Part shown: positions 16,594 through 23,681 of the stretch, one piece after another
Numbering within the stretch: position 1 is the first letter of the stretch
Layout of the letters: every line of letters begins with the position of its first letter
Origin: Chthoniobacteraceae bacterium
Lineage (GTDB): Bacteria > Verrucomicrobiota > Verrucomicrobiia > Chthoniobacterales > Chthoniobacteraceae
DNA: 38,533 nucleotides
Assembly (NCBI GenBank): GCA_947448395.1
Contig: CANFNA010000009.1
Span: forward strand, 1 to 38,533
Direction of reading: 5' to 3'
Position numbers and translations under genes: made by a program
The notes under the pieces: model-generated
Seen by the model: only the letters and a program-made list of their open reading frames with translations
Database searches by the model: none
Told to the model about the DNA's origin: nothing

Positions 16594-17433
16594 ATGCTTT
16601 GGAACCTCCGAAACTTTTCTCTGGATCTGAGATCACAGACCGCCCTCATGGGCGTTCTCAATCTCACCCCAGACTCTTTTTCTGACGGAGGCTCTTGGAC
16701 CAAATTCGACGACGCAGTCTCTCACGGCCTCCAAATGGCCACTGAAGGCGCCTTAATTCTGGACATCGGCGGAGAATCCACGCGTCCCGGCGCAGAGCCC
16801 GTTTCCGAGGATCAGGAACTGCAGCGGGTCATTCCTGTCATCAAGGCCCTCGCGAAGAGGACCTCCGCATGGATTTCCATCGACACTCGAAAACCCACGG
16901 TCGCAGCCAAAGCATTGGAAGCAGGAGCCTCCATCATCAATGATGTCGGCGGCTTACAGGATCCTGCCATGCGCTCTCTCGTCGCACAAACCGGTGCCGG
17001 GGCAATCGTCATGCACATGCAAGGAACTCCAGAGACCATGCAGCAATCCCCCCGCTATGAAGATGTCGTCAGCGAGGTCCGTTCTTTTTTTTGTCGAACC
17101 CTCGCACTCTGCTCCGCAGACGCGATCCAGCCCGAACAACTCGTTTTTGATCCCGGCATCGGGTTTGGAAAAACCGTCCCCCATAATCTGGAGTTACTGC
17201 GAAACCTACAAGAACTGCGGGTATCAAATCGCCCTCTCGCGCTCGGTGTCTCACGCAAAAGCTTCCTCAGTAAAATCACAGGCAACGAAGCGATTAAAGA
17301 CCGATTCTGGCCAACGGTGGCATTGAGCAGTTACGCCAGAGCACGAGGGGTCTCTTTGCTACGCGTTCACGACGTTCTACCAAATTTCCAGTCAGTCAGG
17401 ATGACGGAAGCCATTTTGGAGGGCGCCGCATGA
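16594..17433 (+). CDS. folP: Dihydropteroate synthase
   Basis: 279 aa from the ATG at 16594. A GTG at 16534 would add 20 residues that lack family similarity. The TIM-barrel signatures are all present: MGVLNLTPDSFSDGG (pterin/pyrophosphate loop 1), DIGGESTRPGA (loop 2), SIDTRKPTVAAKAL, INDVGG, VMHMQGTPETMQ, DPGIGFGKT and GVSRKSFL. The enzyme joins p-aminobenzoate to dihydropterin pyrophosphate in folate synthesis. The last codons overlap the cdaA start (ATGA), so folP and cdaA are translationally coupled, an arrangement known from several diderm phyla. It is divergent from the methyltransferase. Confidence 0.96.
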   Translation: MLWNLRNFSLDLRSQTALMGVLNLTPDSFSDGGSWTKFDDAVSHGLQMATEGALILDIGGESTRPGAEPVSEDQELQRVIPVIKALAKRTSAWISIDTRKPTVAAKALEAGASIINDVGGLQDPAMRSLVAQTGAGAIVMHMQGTPETMQQSPRYEDVVSEVRSFFCRTLALCSADAIQPEQLVFDPGIGFGKTVPHNLELLRNLQELRVSNRPLALGVSRKSFLSKITGNEAIKDRFWPTVALSSYARARGVSLLRVHDVLPNFQSVRMTEAILEGAA

Positions 17434-18215
17434 CCCCTTCAAATCCTCTCGATTATCTAACCTCCCATTGGCGTGACGCCATCGAAATAGCCTTGTTGTG
17501 GGCTATCATTTTTTATCTTTGGAAATGGCTTCGTGAAACTCGTGGGATCCGGGTCCTGATCGGTCTCGCTCTCGGCGCTCTTGGCATCCTCTTGCTTTCA
17601 GACTTCCTCCATTTGCGAGTCCTCGATTGGGTGTTGGGAAAGACAGCTGCGCTCATCACCTTTGCGATGGTCGTCATCTTTCAACCCGAGCTTCGCCGAG
17701 CTGCCGTGATGATTGGAAACAACCGCCTTTTCACACTGGGCGAGCATAACAAAGAAACAGTCGAGGTCCTCGGTGAGGTCACCTTCGAACTGGCCAACCG
17801 CGGACTCGGGGCTCTCATCGCCATCGAACGCGATATTCCGCTCGATTCTTCGGCGGAAGGAGGCGTGGCCCTCGATTCTCGTCTCAGCGTTGAACTCGTC
17901 GTCACGATCTTCCATGACAAAACCCCTCTCCATGACGGCGGCCTCATCCTCCGATCCAACCGACTCCTCGCGGGCGCCTGTATTTTCCCAATCACCCAAC
18001 GCACCGACCTTGACCGAAGCCTCGGCCTGAGACACCGCGCCGCCCTCGGTCTAAGCGAAGAAACCGATGCCGTCATTATCGTAGTCAGCGAAGAAAACAG
18101 CATGGTGTCCATCTGCTACGATGGCGAAATCGAACGAAACTTTGCTCCCGCCACCTTCAAGGAACGTCTCGCAGAACTACTCTCCCTTTCCGGCAATGAA
18201 GAGTCCGACGAATAA
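17430..18215 (+). CDS. cdaA: Membrane diadenylate cyclase CdaA (DacA)
   Basis: 261 aa, normal for CdaA. Three membrane helices occupy about residues 18-34, 39-58 and 70-86, followed by the DisA_N/DAC domain. The catalytic RHR motif is at 201-203 (GLRHRAALGLSEETDA) with VVSEENSMVS after it. The DGA motif appears as Asp169-Gly170-Gly171 (LHDGGLIL), an Ala to Gly change. The enzyme condenses two ATP into c-di-AMP at the membrane, a messenger for cell-wall and osmotic control. It overlaps folP by 4 bp upstream and a 47-codon reading frame by 20 bp downstream. In Firmicutes the following gene is cdaR; see the next entry. Confidence 0.94.
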   Translation: MTPSNPLDYLTSHWRDAIEIALLWAIIFYLWKWLRETRGIRVLIGLALGALGILLLSDFLHLRVLDWVLGKTAALITFAMVVIFQPELRRAAVMIGNNRLFTLGEHNKETVEVLGEVTFELANRGLGALIAIERDIPLDSSAEGGVALDSRLSVELVVTIFHDKTPLHDGGLILRSNRLLAGACIFPITQRTDLDRSLGLRHRAALGLSEETDAVIIVVSEENSMVSICYDGEIERNFAPATFKERLAELLSLSGNEESDE

Positions 18216-18339
18216 CGCCTGGCTTCCCAAAGTCATCACCCTCCTGATTGCCGTCGCTGTCTGGTACGTGATCCGTCAACACGTATCCAAACCCGCCAAC
18301 TCGCGCCTTTATAAAAGCGCGAGCTCCGAAAGTCGCTAG
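18196..18339 (+). CDS. Small single-span membrane protein resembling the N-terminal anchor of CdaR (YbbR)
   Basis: 47 aa, ATG at 18196 inside the last 20 bp of cdaA, stop at 18339. It reads MKSPTNNAWLPKVITLLIAV, then AVWYVIRQHVSKPANSRL and a Ser-rich tail: a short polar start, one hydrophobic helix (about 11-25) and a basic exit. This is the pattern of the membrane anchor of YbbR/CdaR proteins (a K/N-rich start, LK.-.SLLLA-.-LW), and CdaR is the known regulator encoded next to cdaA. No YbbR domain follows, since only 50 bp remain before the convergent purN stop. Candidate minimal CdaR or a truncated remnant. Overlap and position argue for translational coupling; expression is not shown. Confidence 0.6.
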   Translation: MKSPTNNAWLPKVITLLIAVAVWYVIRQHVSKPANSRLYKSASSESR

Positions 18340-18345
18340 AGCTCG
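18300..18345. repeat. Overlapping inverted repeats at the 3' end of the cdaA operon
   Basis: CTCGCGC (18300-18306) pairs with GCGCGAG (18317-18323), with a TTT/AAA extension in the loop. CGAGCTC (18320-18326) pairs with GAGCTCG (18339-18345). The two hairpins are mutually exclusive and lie across the microprotein stop, between convergent genes. There is no T-tract. They could aid transcript ending or mRNA stability. Confidence 0.35.
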
Positions 18346-18389
18346 AACATCCATCGCACCAAACTTCGCGAGACCTCTAGCGCAGCTCG

Positions 18390-18968
18390 TCATTCCGCCG
18401 CCAAACCCGCTAAAACCTCGGGATACAGCGTGTGTTCAGCCACCTGAATTCTCGCGTGCAGCGACTCCGGCGTGTCCCCCGGAAATACAGCGACCTCCCT
18501 CTGTGCGATAATTCGGCCGGTATCCATCCCTGCATCCACCCAATGCACTGTACATCCAGTCACAGGAACCCCCGCCTCCAGCGCCTGCTTCCACGCATGC
18601 AAACCAGGAAACTGAGGCAGCAGCGAGGGATGAATATTCAAAATCCTTTCGGAAAAAGCCTCTAAAAGCGGCTCCTTGATCATCCGCATGTAACCCGCAA
18701 GAACCACAAATTCAACCTGCGCCTCCCTCAATATCCGAACTAACTCCGCCTCAACCTCAGGCTCCAATTTTGTTCGAAACCGTGAAGCCGGAAGCGCATG
18801 ACTCAAAATCCCTCGATCTTGCGCTAATTTCAAAATGCCTGCATCCGCAACGTCCGAAATAACCACGCACACCTCTGCAGCAAGTCGCCCTTCGTCAATG
18901 GCCGCCGCTATCGCTCCAAAATTCGAGCCCTTGCCAGATCCCAAAACGCCAATCCGAATCTTTCTCAT
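18390..18968 (-). CDS. purN: Phosphoribosylglycinamide formyltransferase
   Basis: 192 aa, typical of the folate-dependent GAR transformylase. GSGKGSN phosphate-binding motif at 10-16. The catalytic residues are Asn111 and His113 in ILNIHPSLLPQFPG, with Asp149 in VDAGMDTGRIIAQ. The enzyme formylates GAR using 10-formyl-tetrahydrofolate in purine synthesis. It is the last of four minus-strand genes after an L,D-transpeptidase, a Prc protease and a heptose adenylyltransferase, 35 bp behind the latter. The purine gene is out of pathway in this run, so the operon is probably one of convenience or growth-linked control. Confidence 0.95.
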   Translation of the reverse strand: MRKIRIGVLGSGKGSNFGAIAAAIDEGRLAAEVCVVISDVADAGILKLAQDRGILSHALPASRFRTKLEPEVEAELVRILREAQVEFVVLAGYMRMIKEPLLEAFSERILNIHPSLLPQFPGLHAWKQALEAGVPVTGCTVHWVDAGMDTGRIIAQREVAVFPGDTPESLHARIQVAEHTLYPEVLAGLAAE

Positions 18969-19003
18969 AAAACAAAACCTTTCATCCTAAACATCCCGCC
19001 CAA

Positions 19004-19492
19004 CTACAACGCGCTCGCGCCAAGTTTGTGAATCACAGCAGTCGTACTTTTTCCGGGAACCAAAGCCAAAATCTCCACCTGCGAACCAACCTCGCGTAAA
19101 GCCTCACGCTCCTCTGGATCTAGCGAGTCCACCGTGTAATCGCCCCCCTTCACATACACCGCAGGGCGGACTACGCGAATCAGTTCGGTGACGCGCGGCG
19201 TATAAAACAACGTCACGTAATCCACACACCCAAGCGCTGCAAGCACCTCGGCCCGGTCGGCCTCGCCGTTGATCGGCCTGCTCGGCCCCTTCAATGCCCT
19301 GACCGACACATCCCCGTTCACTGCCACCAACAAGGCATCTCCTCGCTCACGAGCGGCCTGCAGATAACGCACATGGCCCACATGCAGCAGATCAAAACAA
19401 CCATTGGTAAAAACAAGCCTCCGCCCCGAACCTCTCAAACGCTCCACTTCCTCGGCCGCCTGTTGCACAGAAATAATCTTCGAAACGGACAT
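19004..19492 (-). CDS. rfaE2: D-glycero-beta-D-manno-heptose 1-phosphate adenylyltransferase (RfaE domain II)
   Basis: 162 aa from the ATG at 19492; a GTG at 19564 would extend it into the 3' end of the upstream prc gene and is rejected. It is a stand-alone cytidylyltransferase-like domain: FTNGCFDLLHVGHVRYL carries the nucleotide-binding HxGH motif. NGDVSVRALKGPSRPI, VKGGDYTVDSLDPEE and LVPGKSTTAVIHKL follow, as in HldE domain II. It activates heptose 1-phosphate with ATP to ADP-heptose for LPS inner core. The kinase half (domain I) is not attached and not in the window. Together with lpxD it indicates a heptose-containing LPS. Confidence 0.9.
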   Translation of the reverse strand: MSVSKIISVQQAAEEVERLRGSGRRLVFTNGCFDLLHVGHVRYLQAARERGDALLVAVNGDVSVRALKGPSRPINGEADRAEVLAALGCVDYVTLFYTPRVTELIRVVRPAVYVKGGDYTVDSLDPEEREALREVGSQVEILALVPGKSTTAVIHKLGASAL

Positions 19493-19547
19493 TCCAAACT
19501 CTACCTCCTCCACCCTCAAAACCGCAATCCGCCGAAACGCCAAACAC

Positions 19548-21719
19548 TCACTTACCGCCCGCACTGAACGCCAAATCCTCTAACACTCGATAAACCTCCG
19601 CCTCCCAGGCAAGGGACTCCGGATCAAGACTGGCAAGCGGATCCTTTTCGCAAGCCTTCAGGCTTTTGAGCCGGCAATCCCCGAGCTGCATTCGATAAAA
19701 AATCCCTTTGGGCGCCAACTCTTCCATTCGTGCCTCCCGCTCCGTGTAACGCCTCGCAATGGTTTCATTTTGCTCCCGCCGAACCATTAACGAGATGCTG
19801 GCCCGGTTCTCCTCCCACTCACGAGACACACCCTCACTCTCCTGAGCCAAGGCTCTAAATTCCAAATTTTCAGCGACCCGTTTCGCAGACGCCTCCTGAA
19901 GCCTCGCAATCGTGTCGGCGCTTACCTTTGATCCATTCGGCATCGAAGCCGACTGGATCGCATCATGTGCGAGAGGATCCTTCATCGCATTCTCACCCTC
20001 GCTCGGAATATCGAGGGACGAGGGAAGAACAATGTCCGGATGCACACCAATCAACTGCGTGGCTTGACCATTCACCCGGTAAAACTTGGCCACCGTCAGC
20101 GTCAATCCTCCAACAGGCCGGCGACTCGATCCCTTCAGGTAATCCTGCAAAGGCAAGGTAACCTGTACCGATCCCTTTCCAAAAGTCTTGTCCCCTCCCA
20201 CCAAAATAGCGCGCCGATAATCCTGCAGAGCGCCTGACACCAATTCACTCGCTGAAGCACTTTGCCGGTTGGTCACCACCACCAGCGGCCCGTCATAAAG
20301 CGCTCGATTCAACCTCACCGGAGAAAGCACATCCACCTGACCATCAAAAGACTTCACCAATGCAATAGGCACCTTCCCCAAAAATAGTCCTCCAAGCTCG
20401 ATTGCCTCCTCCAAAAGCCCTCCCAAGTTCCCTCGGAAATCCAAAACCACCCCCTGCACATGCTCTTGATTCATTCGCGCCAACAACGTCGCCACATCCT
20501 TCGCCACGCTCGCGCGGTGAGCGCCGTTTTTCCCAGCATCATCCCCATAAAAACCAGGCACCGAAATCCAACCCGCCCGAAACAATCCTCTCTCGGTTTG
20601 TTTCTCTAAAATTTTTCCGTACGCCTCCCCCTCCACCGAACGCATCTCCTGTCGCTTCAGCGACAATGTTACCCGCCGCCCAACTTCTTCCGAGCGCGGA
20701 GACACAAATTGAATCCTCACCGTCGTTCCCTTTTTCCCGCGCAGCAACGAGATCGCATTCCGAAGCGAAAGCCCGGAAAGTTCTTTAAAAGGCCCTTCCC
20801 CCTCAGCCACCGCAACAATCCGATCGTTCACCCGAAGCTTGCCAGAGGAGTGCGCAGGGCCTCCCGGAAGAATCCCAACCACCCGAATCCCAGAAGGATC
20901 GCTGTCTACAGTCACTCCAATCCCAATCCGGCTAAGTCGAATTTCGCTTTCCGTGTCCTCGAAGTCCTCTTGCGTCAGATACTCACTGTGAGCGTCACAA
21001 GCCTTCGCAAGAGCACTCAAAGGGGCCAACCACCGCTCCTTCTCTCCCGAACCCAGCGCAACCTCAAAAGCCTCCTCATGCCGCTTGCGAGCCCGCGCCA
21101 CCGCGTCCCTCAAACCCGTCCCGTCCAAAATCTCACCGATCAACTCAAGGGACAACTCCTGCTTCCACAAACGCCACGCGTCCGTCGCATCCATCGGCCA
21201 AGGCGAACGATCGCGATCAACCTGCACCATCTCCGCATCTTTAAACTCCCACTCTCCGGCCAATAATTCCTCGATGTCCTTCGCGCGCGCTGCCACGCGC
21301 TCCGCAAATCGCGTGTGAATGACTCGGAGAATCCGCCCGTTCCCTTGCTTCAATTCAATCGCAACAATCGCTCCGTACTCCTGCCGAAACTCCTCCACGT
21401 CTCCTTGGTAAAAATACAATCGCAACGGATCCAACTCCTCCAAGTACCGCTCTAAAACCCGCCGCGAAAACCCCTCATCCATCGGTCTCTGTAAATAGTG
21501 GTACCGCTCAATCAACTGCCCCATCACCCGCGCCACCTCAGGCCATAACGGAGCCGGCGTTTCTGACTTGGCCCCAGTGGGCTTCGGAGGAACCTTCGCC
21601 AGAGTCTCCTTCTTCGCAACCGTTTGAGGCAGCCCGGCCTCCATCTGGCATGGCGACACAAGGACGCAAGAGCATGCCCACACGAGCTGCCATGGCCGGA
21701 AGAATCGGGGAAACCTCAT
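19548..21719 (-). CDS. prc: Carboxy-terminal processing (tail-specific) protease Prc, S41 family
   Basis: 723 aa from the ATG at 21719, chosen because GGGGGAG sits 6 nt upstream and a signal sequence (MRFPRFFRPWQLVW...) follows; ATG 21734 and GTG 21746 are alternatives. The order is that of Tsp: N-terminal helical domain (YHYLQRPMDEGFSRRVLERY, about 80-230), PDZ domain (about 255-345, GIGVTVD...GGPAHSSGKLRVND), S41 catalytic core, and a C-terminal helical domain with conserved HDAIQ. The catalytic dyad is Ser489 in SASASE and Lys515 in TFGKGSVQ. Prc trims or degrades periplasmic proteins, including peptidoglycan hydrolases. The gene follows an L,D-transpeptidase by 62 bp, which fits a cell-wall role. 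Confidence 0.93.
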   Translation of the reverse strand: MRFPRFFRPWQLVWACSCVLVSPCQMEAGLPQTVAKKETLAKVPPKPTGAKSETPAPLWPEVARVMGQLIERYHYLQRPMDEGFSRRVLERYLEELDPLRLYFYQGDVEEFRQEYGAIVAIELKQGNGRILRVIHTRFAERVAARAKDIEELLAGEWEFKDAEMVQVDRDRSPWPMDATDAWRLWKQELSLELIGEILDGTGLRDAVARARKRHEEAFEVALGSGEKERWLAPLSALAKACDAHSEYLTQEDFEDTESEIRLSRIGIGVTVDSDPSGIRVVGILPGGPAHSSGKLRVNDRIVAVAEGEGPFKELSGLSLRNAISLLRGKKGTTVRIQFVSPRSEEVGRRVTLSLKRQEMRSVEGEAYGKILEKQTERGLFRAGWISVPGFYGDDAGKNGAHRASVAKDVATLLARMNQEHVQGVVLDFRGNLGGLLEEAIELGGLFLGKVPIALVKSFDGQVDVLSPVRLNRALYDGPLVVVTNRQSASASELVSGALQDYRRAILVGGDKTFGKGSVQVTLPLQDYLKGSSRRPVGGLTLTVAKFYRVNGQATQLIGVHPDIVLPSSLDIPSEGENAMKDPLAHDAIQSASMPNGSKVSADTIARLQEASAKRVAENLEFRALAQESEGVSREWEENRASISLMVRREQNETIARRYTEREARMEELAPKGIFYRMQLGDCRLKSLKACEKDPLASLDPESLAWEAEVYRVLEDLAFSAGGK

Positions 21720-21725
21720 CGCGAA

Positions 21726-21732
21726 CTCCCCC
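21726..21732 (-). promoter_or_regulatory. Shine-Dalgarno (GGGGGAG) deciding the prc start
   Basis: GGGGGAG on the minus strand ends 6 nt before the ATG at 21719. The competing ATG at 21734 overlaps this element and has no site of its own, which supports the shorter protein with a directly N-terminal signal peptide. Confidence 0.55.
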
Positions 21733-21781
21733 ATAAACAACCTCACCCCACTCTCACGTCAACCGCGTTCGAAAACCCTCC

Positions 21782-22384
21782 TCAATCCTCCCGGCGACTC
21801 CCCAAGGCCAACCGCGTCTCCTGCCCTAACTCGCGAACCGCCTTCCGAATCGATTTTGCGGAAATCTCCACCCGCGTTCCCACCCCGATTCGCTCAAAGA
21901 GGGTCACCACATCCTTCGAGGCCATTCGAATGCACCCCCAGCTTACAGGCTGCCCCAACAATCGCTCCTCGGGAGTCCCGTGAATATATATACAACGTCG
22001 ATAAGAATTCTGATTTTGTGGCTCCATTCCCTTCAACCATAGAATCCGAGTCACAATCGGATCCCGCCCCTGAGCATTCACGGGCAAAACCTCCCCCGTT
22101 GCTCGCCTCTCCTTAAAAACAGCTCCCTCCTTAGCCTCCCCTCCAATCTTTTCTGCCACCTTTAACCACCCCGTTGGAGTGGCATAACTCCCATAATTAT
22201 CGCCCAATCCAAAACGGGATGTAGAAACGGAAAACTTACCTCGAACCACCCCATCTTCTACCAAAGCCATCTTCTGATCTGCTGCACTGACCACTACTAC
22301 TGTCTCAGCCTTCGCATAGGTCCATCCACCTAAAATCAGCCAAAGCAACACTCTCAAACTTTTCTTAAAAAGAATAAAACCCAT
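21782..22384 (-). CDS. L,D-transpeptidase (YkuD domain), exported
   Basis: 200 aa from the ATG at 22384; ATG 22417 and TTG 22426 are in-frame alternatives. The signal peptide is MGFILFKKSLRVLLWLILGG with cleavage near AKA-ET. The YkuD domain spans about residues 28-180: VVVSAADQKMALVEDG, FSVSTSRFG, then the active-site block YIHGTPEERLLGQPVSWGCIRM with catalytic Cys151 and its His partner. Such enzymes make 3-3 peptidoglycan cross-links or attach proteins to the wall in the periplasm. The GLGDNYGSYATPTGWLKV segment is typical of the ErfK/YbiS/YcfS/YnhG-type relatives. It heads a four-gene minus-strand run with prc, rfaE2 and purN. Confidence 0.9.
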   Translation of the reverse strand: MGFILFKKSLRVLLWLILGGWTYAKAETVVVVSAADQKMALVEDGVVRGKFSVSTSRFGLGDNYGSYATPTGWLKVAEKIGGEAKEGAVFKERRATGEVLPVNAQGRDPIVTRILWLKGMEPQNQNSYRRCIYIHGTPEERLLGQPVSWGCIRMASKDVVTLFERIGVGTRVEISAKSIRKAVRELGQETRLALGSRRED

Positions 22385-22429
22385 TTGTAAGCGCGTACCC
22401 CTAACCAAACCACCCATTTGATTCAAGCA

Positions 22430-22447
22430 ATCGATTGATTAATCGAT
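22430..22447. repeat. Perfect inverted repeat upstream of the L,D-transpeptidase gene (candidate operator)
   Basis: ATCGATT (22430-22436) and AATCGAT (22441-22447) are perfect inverted arms around GATT. They sit 46 bp upstream of the ATG at 22384 in a 262-bp divergent spacer that holds no gene. The AT-rich palindrome contrasts with the GC-rich surroundings and could bind a dimeric regulator; no regulator is identified. Confidence 0.35.
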
Positions 22448-22646
22448 AAAAACACAACCCAAAGTGCATCCTATTTGAAAGCCCTGCCATTTTTACCTCG
22501 AATAAGATGCTCCCGTAACAATTCTGTAACCTCACAGCAAAAAATAGCGGCCTTACTCCAAACCCTCCCTCTCCCCCGTTACCCAGCGCATTCCGCTTAC
22601 CTTATTTTTAATCTAACAAAAGCCCCCCTCACCTCTTGTCCTCTGT

Positions 22647-23618
22647 ATGGCCCTTCCCCCTCCCCCCGCCACCCCACTCCCCAGAGAGTTCTCCCGCCGA
22701 CAATTCCTCGCCAACAGCGTGGCCTCCTCGGCAAGCCTCGCGCTCCTCGGCAACCTTGCCCCTTCCTCCGAAGCAGCGGCGACGCCCAACCCACCCCAGT
22801 CACAGGCCAAGTCCTATAAAATCATCGCCTTCACAAAGCCCTTCTCGAACCTGTCCTTCGACGACACCGCAGATCTCGTCGCTGACATTGGTTGGGACGG
22901 AGTCGAATGCGGAGTGCGAGCCAAGTCCACTCATGTTCAACCAGAGCGCGTCGAAGAAGACCTCCCCAAGATGGTGGAGGCTCTCAAAAAACGGGGAAAA
23001 GAACTCACCCTCGTCACCAGCGACATCACCAAAGTCACCCCGACAGCGGAAAAGGTGCTGCGAACCATGGCCGCTCTCGGGATCCGTAAATATCGCCTCG
23101 GATTTGAACTCTATCCCAAAGACGAGCATCCCGCCAAAAAGCTCGCTGAAGTCGGCGCTGCTCTCAAAGACGTCGCCGCGCTCAACAAAGAACTAGGCTT
23201 ACAAGGCGGTTACCAAAATCATTCCGGGGCCAACTATATCGGAGCACCCATCTGGGACCTTTGGACCGTGATAAAAGATCTCGATCCAAAGCACCTCGGA
23301 ATTTGTTACGACATCGGACATTCAACCCTCGAAGGAGGGCTGTCTTGGCCAATCCAAGCGCGTCTGATGCAACCCCATTTCGTGGCTGTGTTCTGCAAAG
23401 ATTTCTTCTGGGAAAAAGGAGCTAAAGGGTGGGAACCGCGTTGGTGCAACTTCGGCACAGGCTCCGTCCAGCGAGCCTTTTTCCAATGGCTCAAAACAAC
23501 CCCCTTCGACGGGCCCCTCAGCCAACACCACGAATACAAAGACCTCGGCAAAGGACCCGAGATGATCGCGAACCTCAAGAAAGACTTGGCGATGCTTCGG
23601 GAGTGGCTTGCTACCTAA
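22647..23618 (+). CDS. Tat-exported sugar phosphate isomerase/epimerase-like protein (AP endonuclease 2 TIM barrel)
   Basis: 323 aa. A twin-arginine signal SRRQFL (residues 16-21) precedes a hydrophobic stretch ending near SSEAAA. The body is a xylose-isomerase-like TIM barrel: LVADIGWDGVECGVR, LGIRKYRLGFEL, GGYQNHSGANYIG, CYDIGHSTLEGG and the late HHEYKD, giving His, Asp and Glu that could bind a metal. Members of this family act on sugars and inositols; exported versions are abundant in Verrucomicrobia and Planctomycetes with unknown substrates. The PSD1-type gene starts 63 bp downstream, so the three plus-strand genes here may be one unit. No Shine-Dalgarno sequence. Function at the substrate level is unknown. 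Confidence 0.82.
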   Translation: MALPPPPATPLPREFSRRQFLANSVASSASLALLGNLAPSSEAAATPNPPQSQAKSYKIIAFTKPFSNLSFDDTADLVADIGWDGVECGVRAKSTHVQPERVEEDLPKMVEALKKRGKELTLVTSDITKVTPTAEKVLRTMAALGIRKYRLGFELYPKDEHPAKKLAEVGAALKDVAALNKELGLQGGYQNHSGANYIGAPIWDLWTVIKDLDPKHLGICYDIGHSTLEGGLSWPIQARLMQPHFVAVFCKDFFWEKGAKGWEPRWCNFGTGSVQRAFFQWLKTTPFDGPLSQHHEYKDLGKGPEMIANLKKDLAMLREWLAT

Positions 23619-23681
23619 ACCGCATCCACGGCCACGGCCCAACTCCTCCAGCCTTTACCCATTTCTTGCCACACTTACCCG

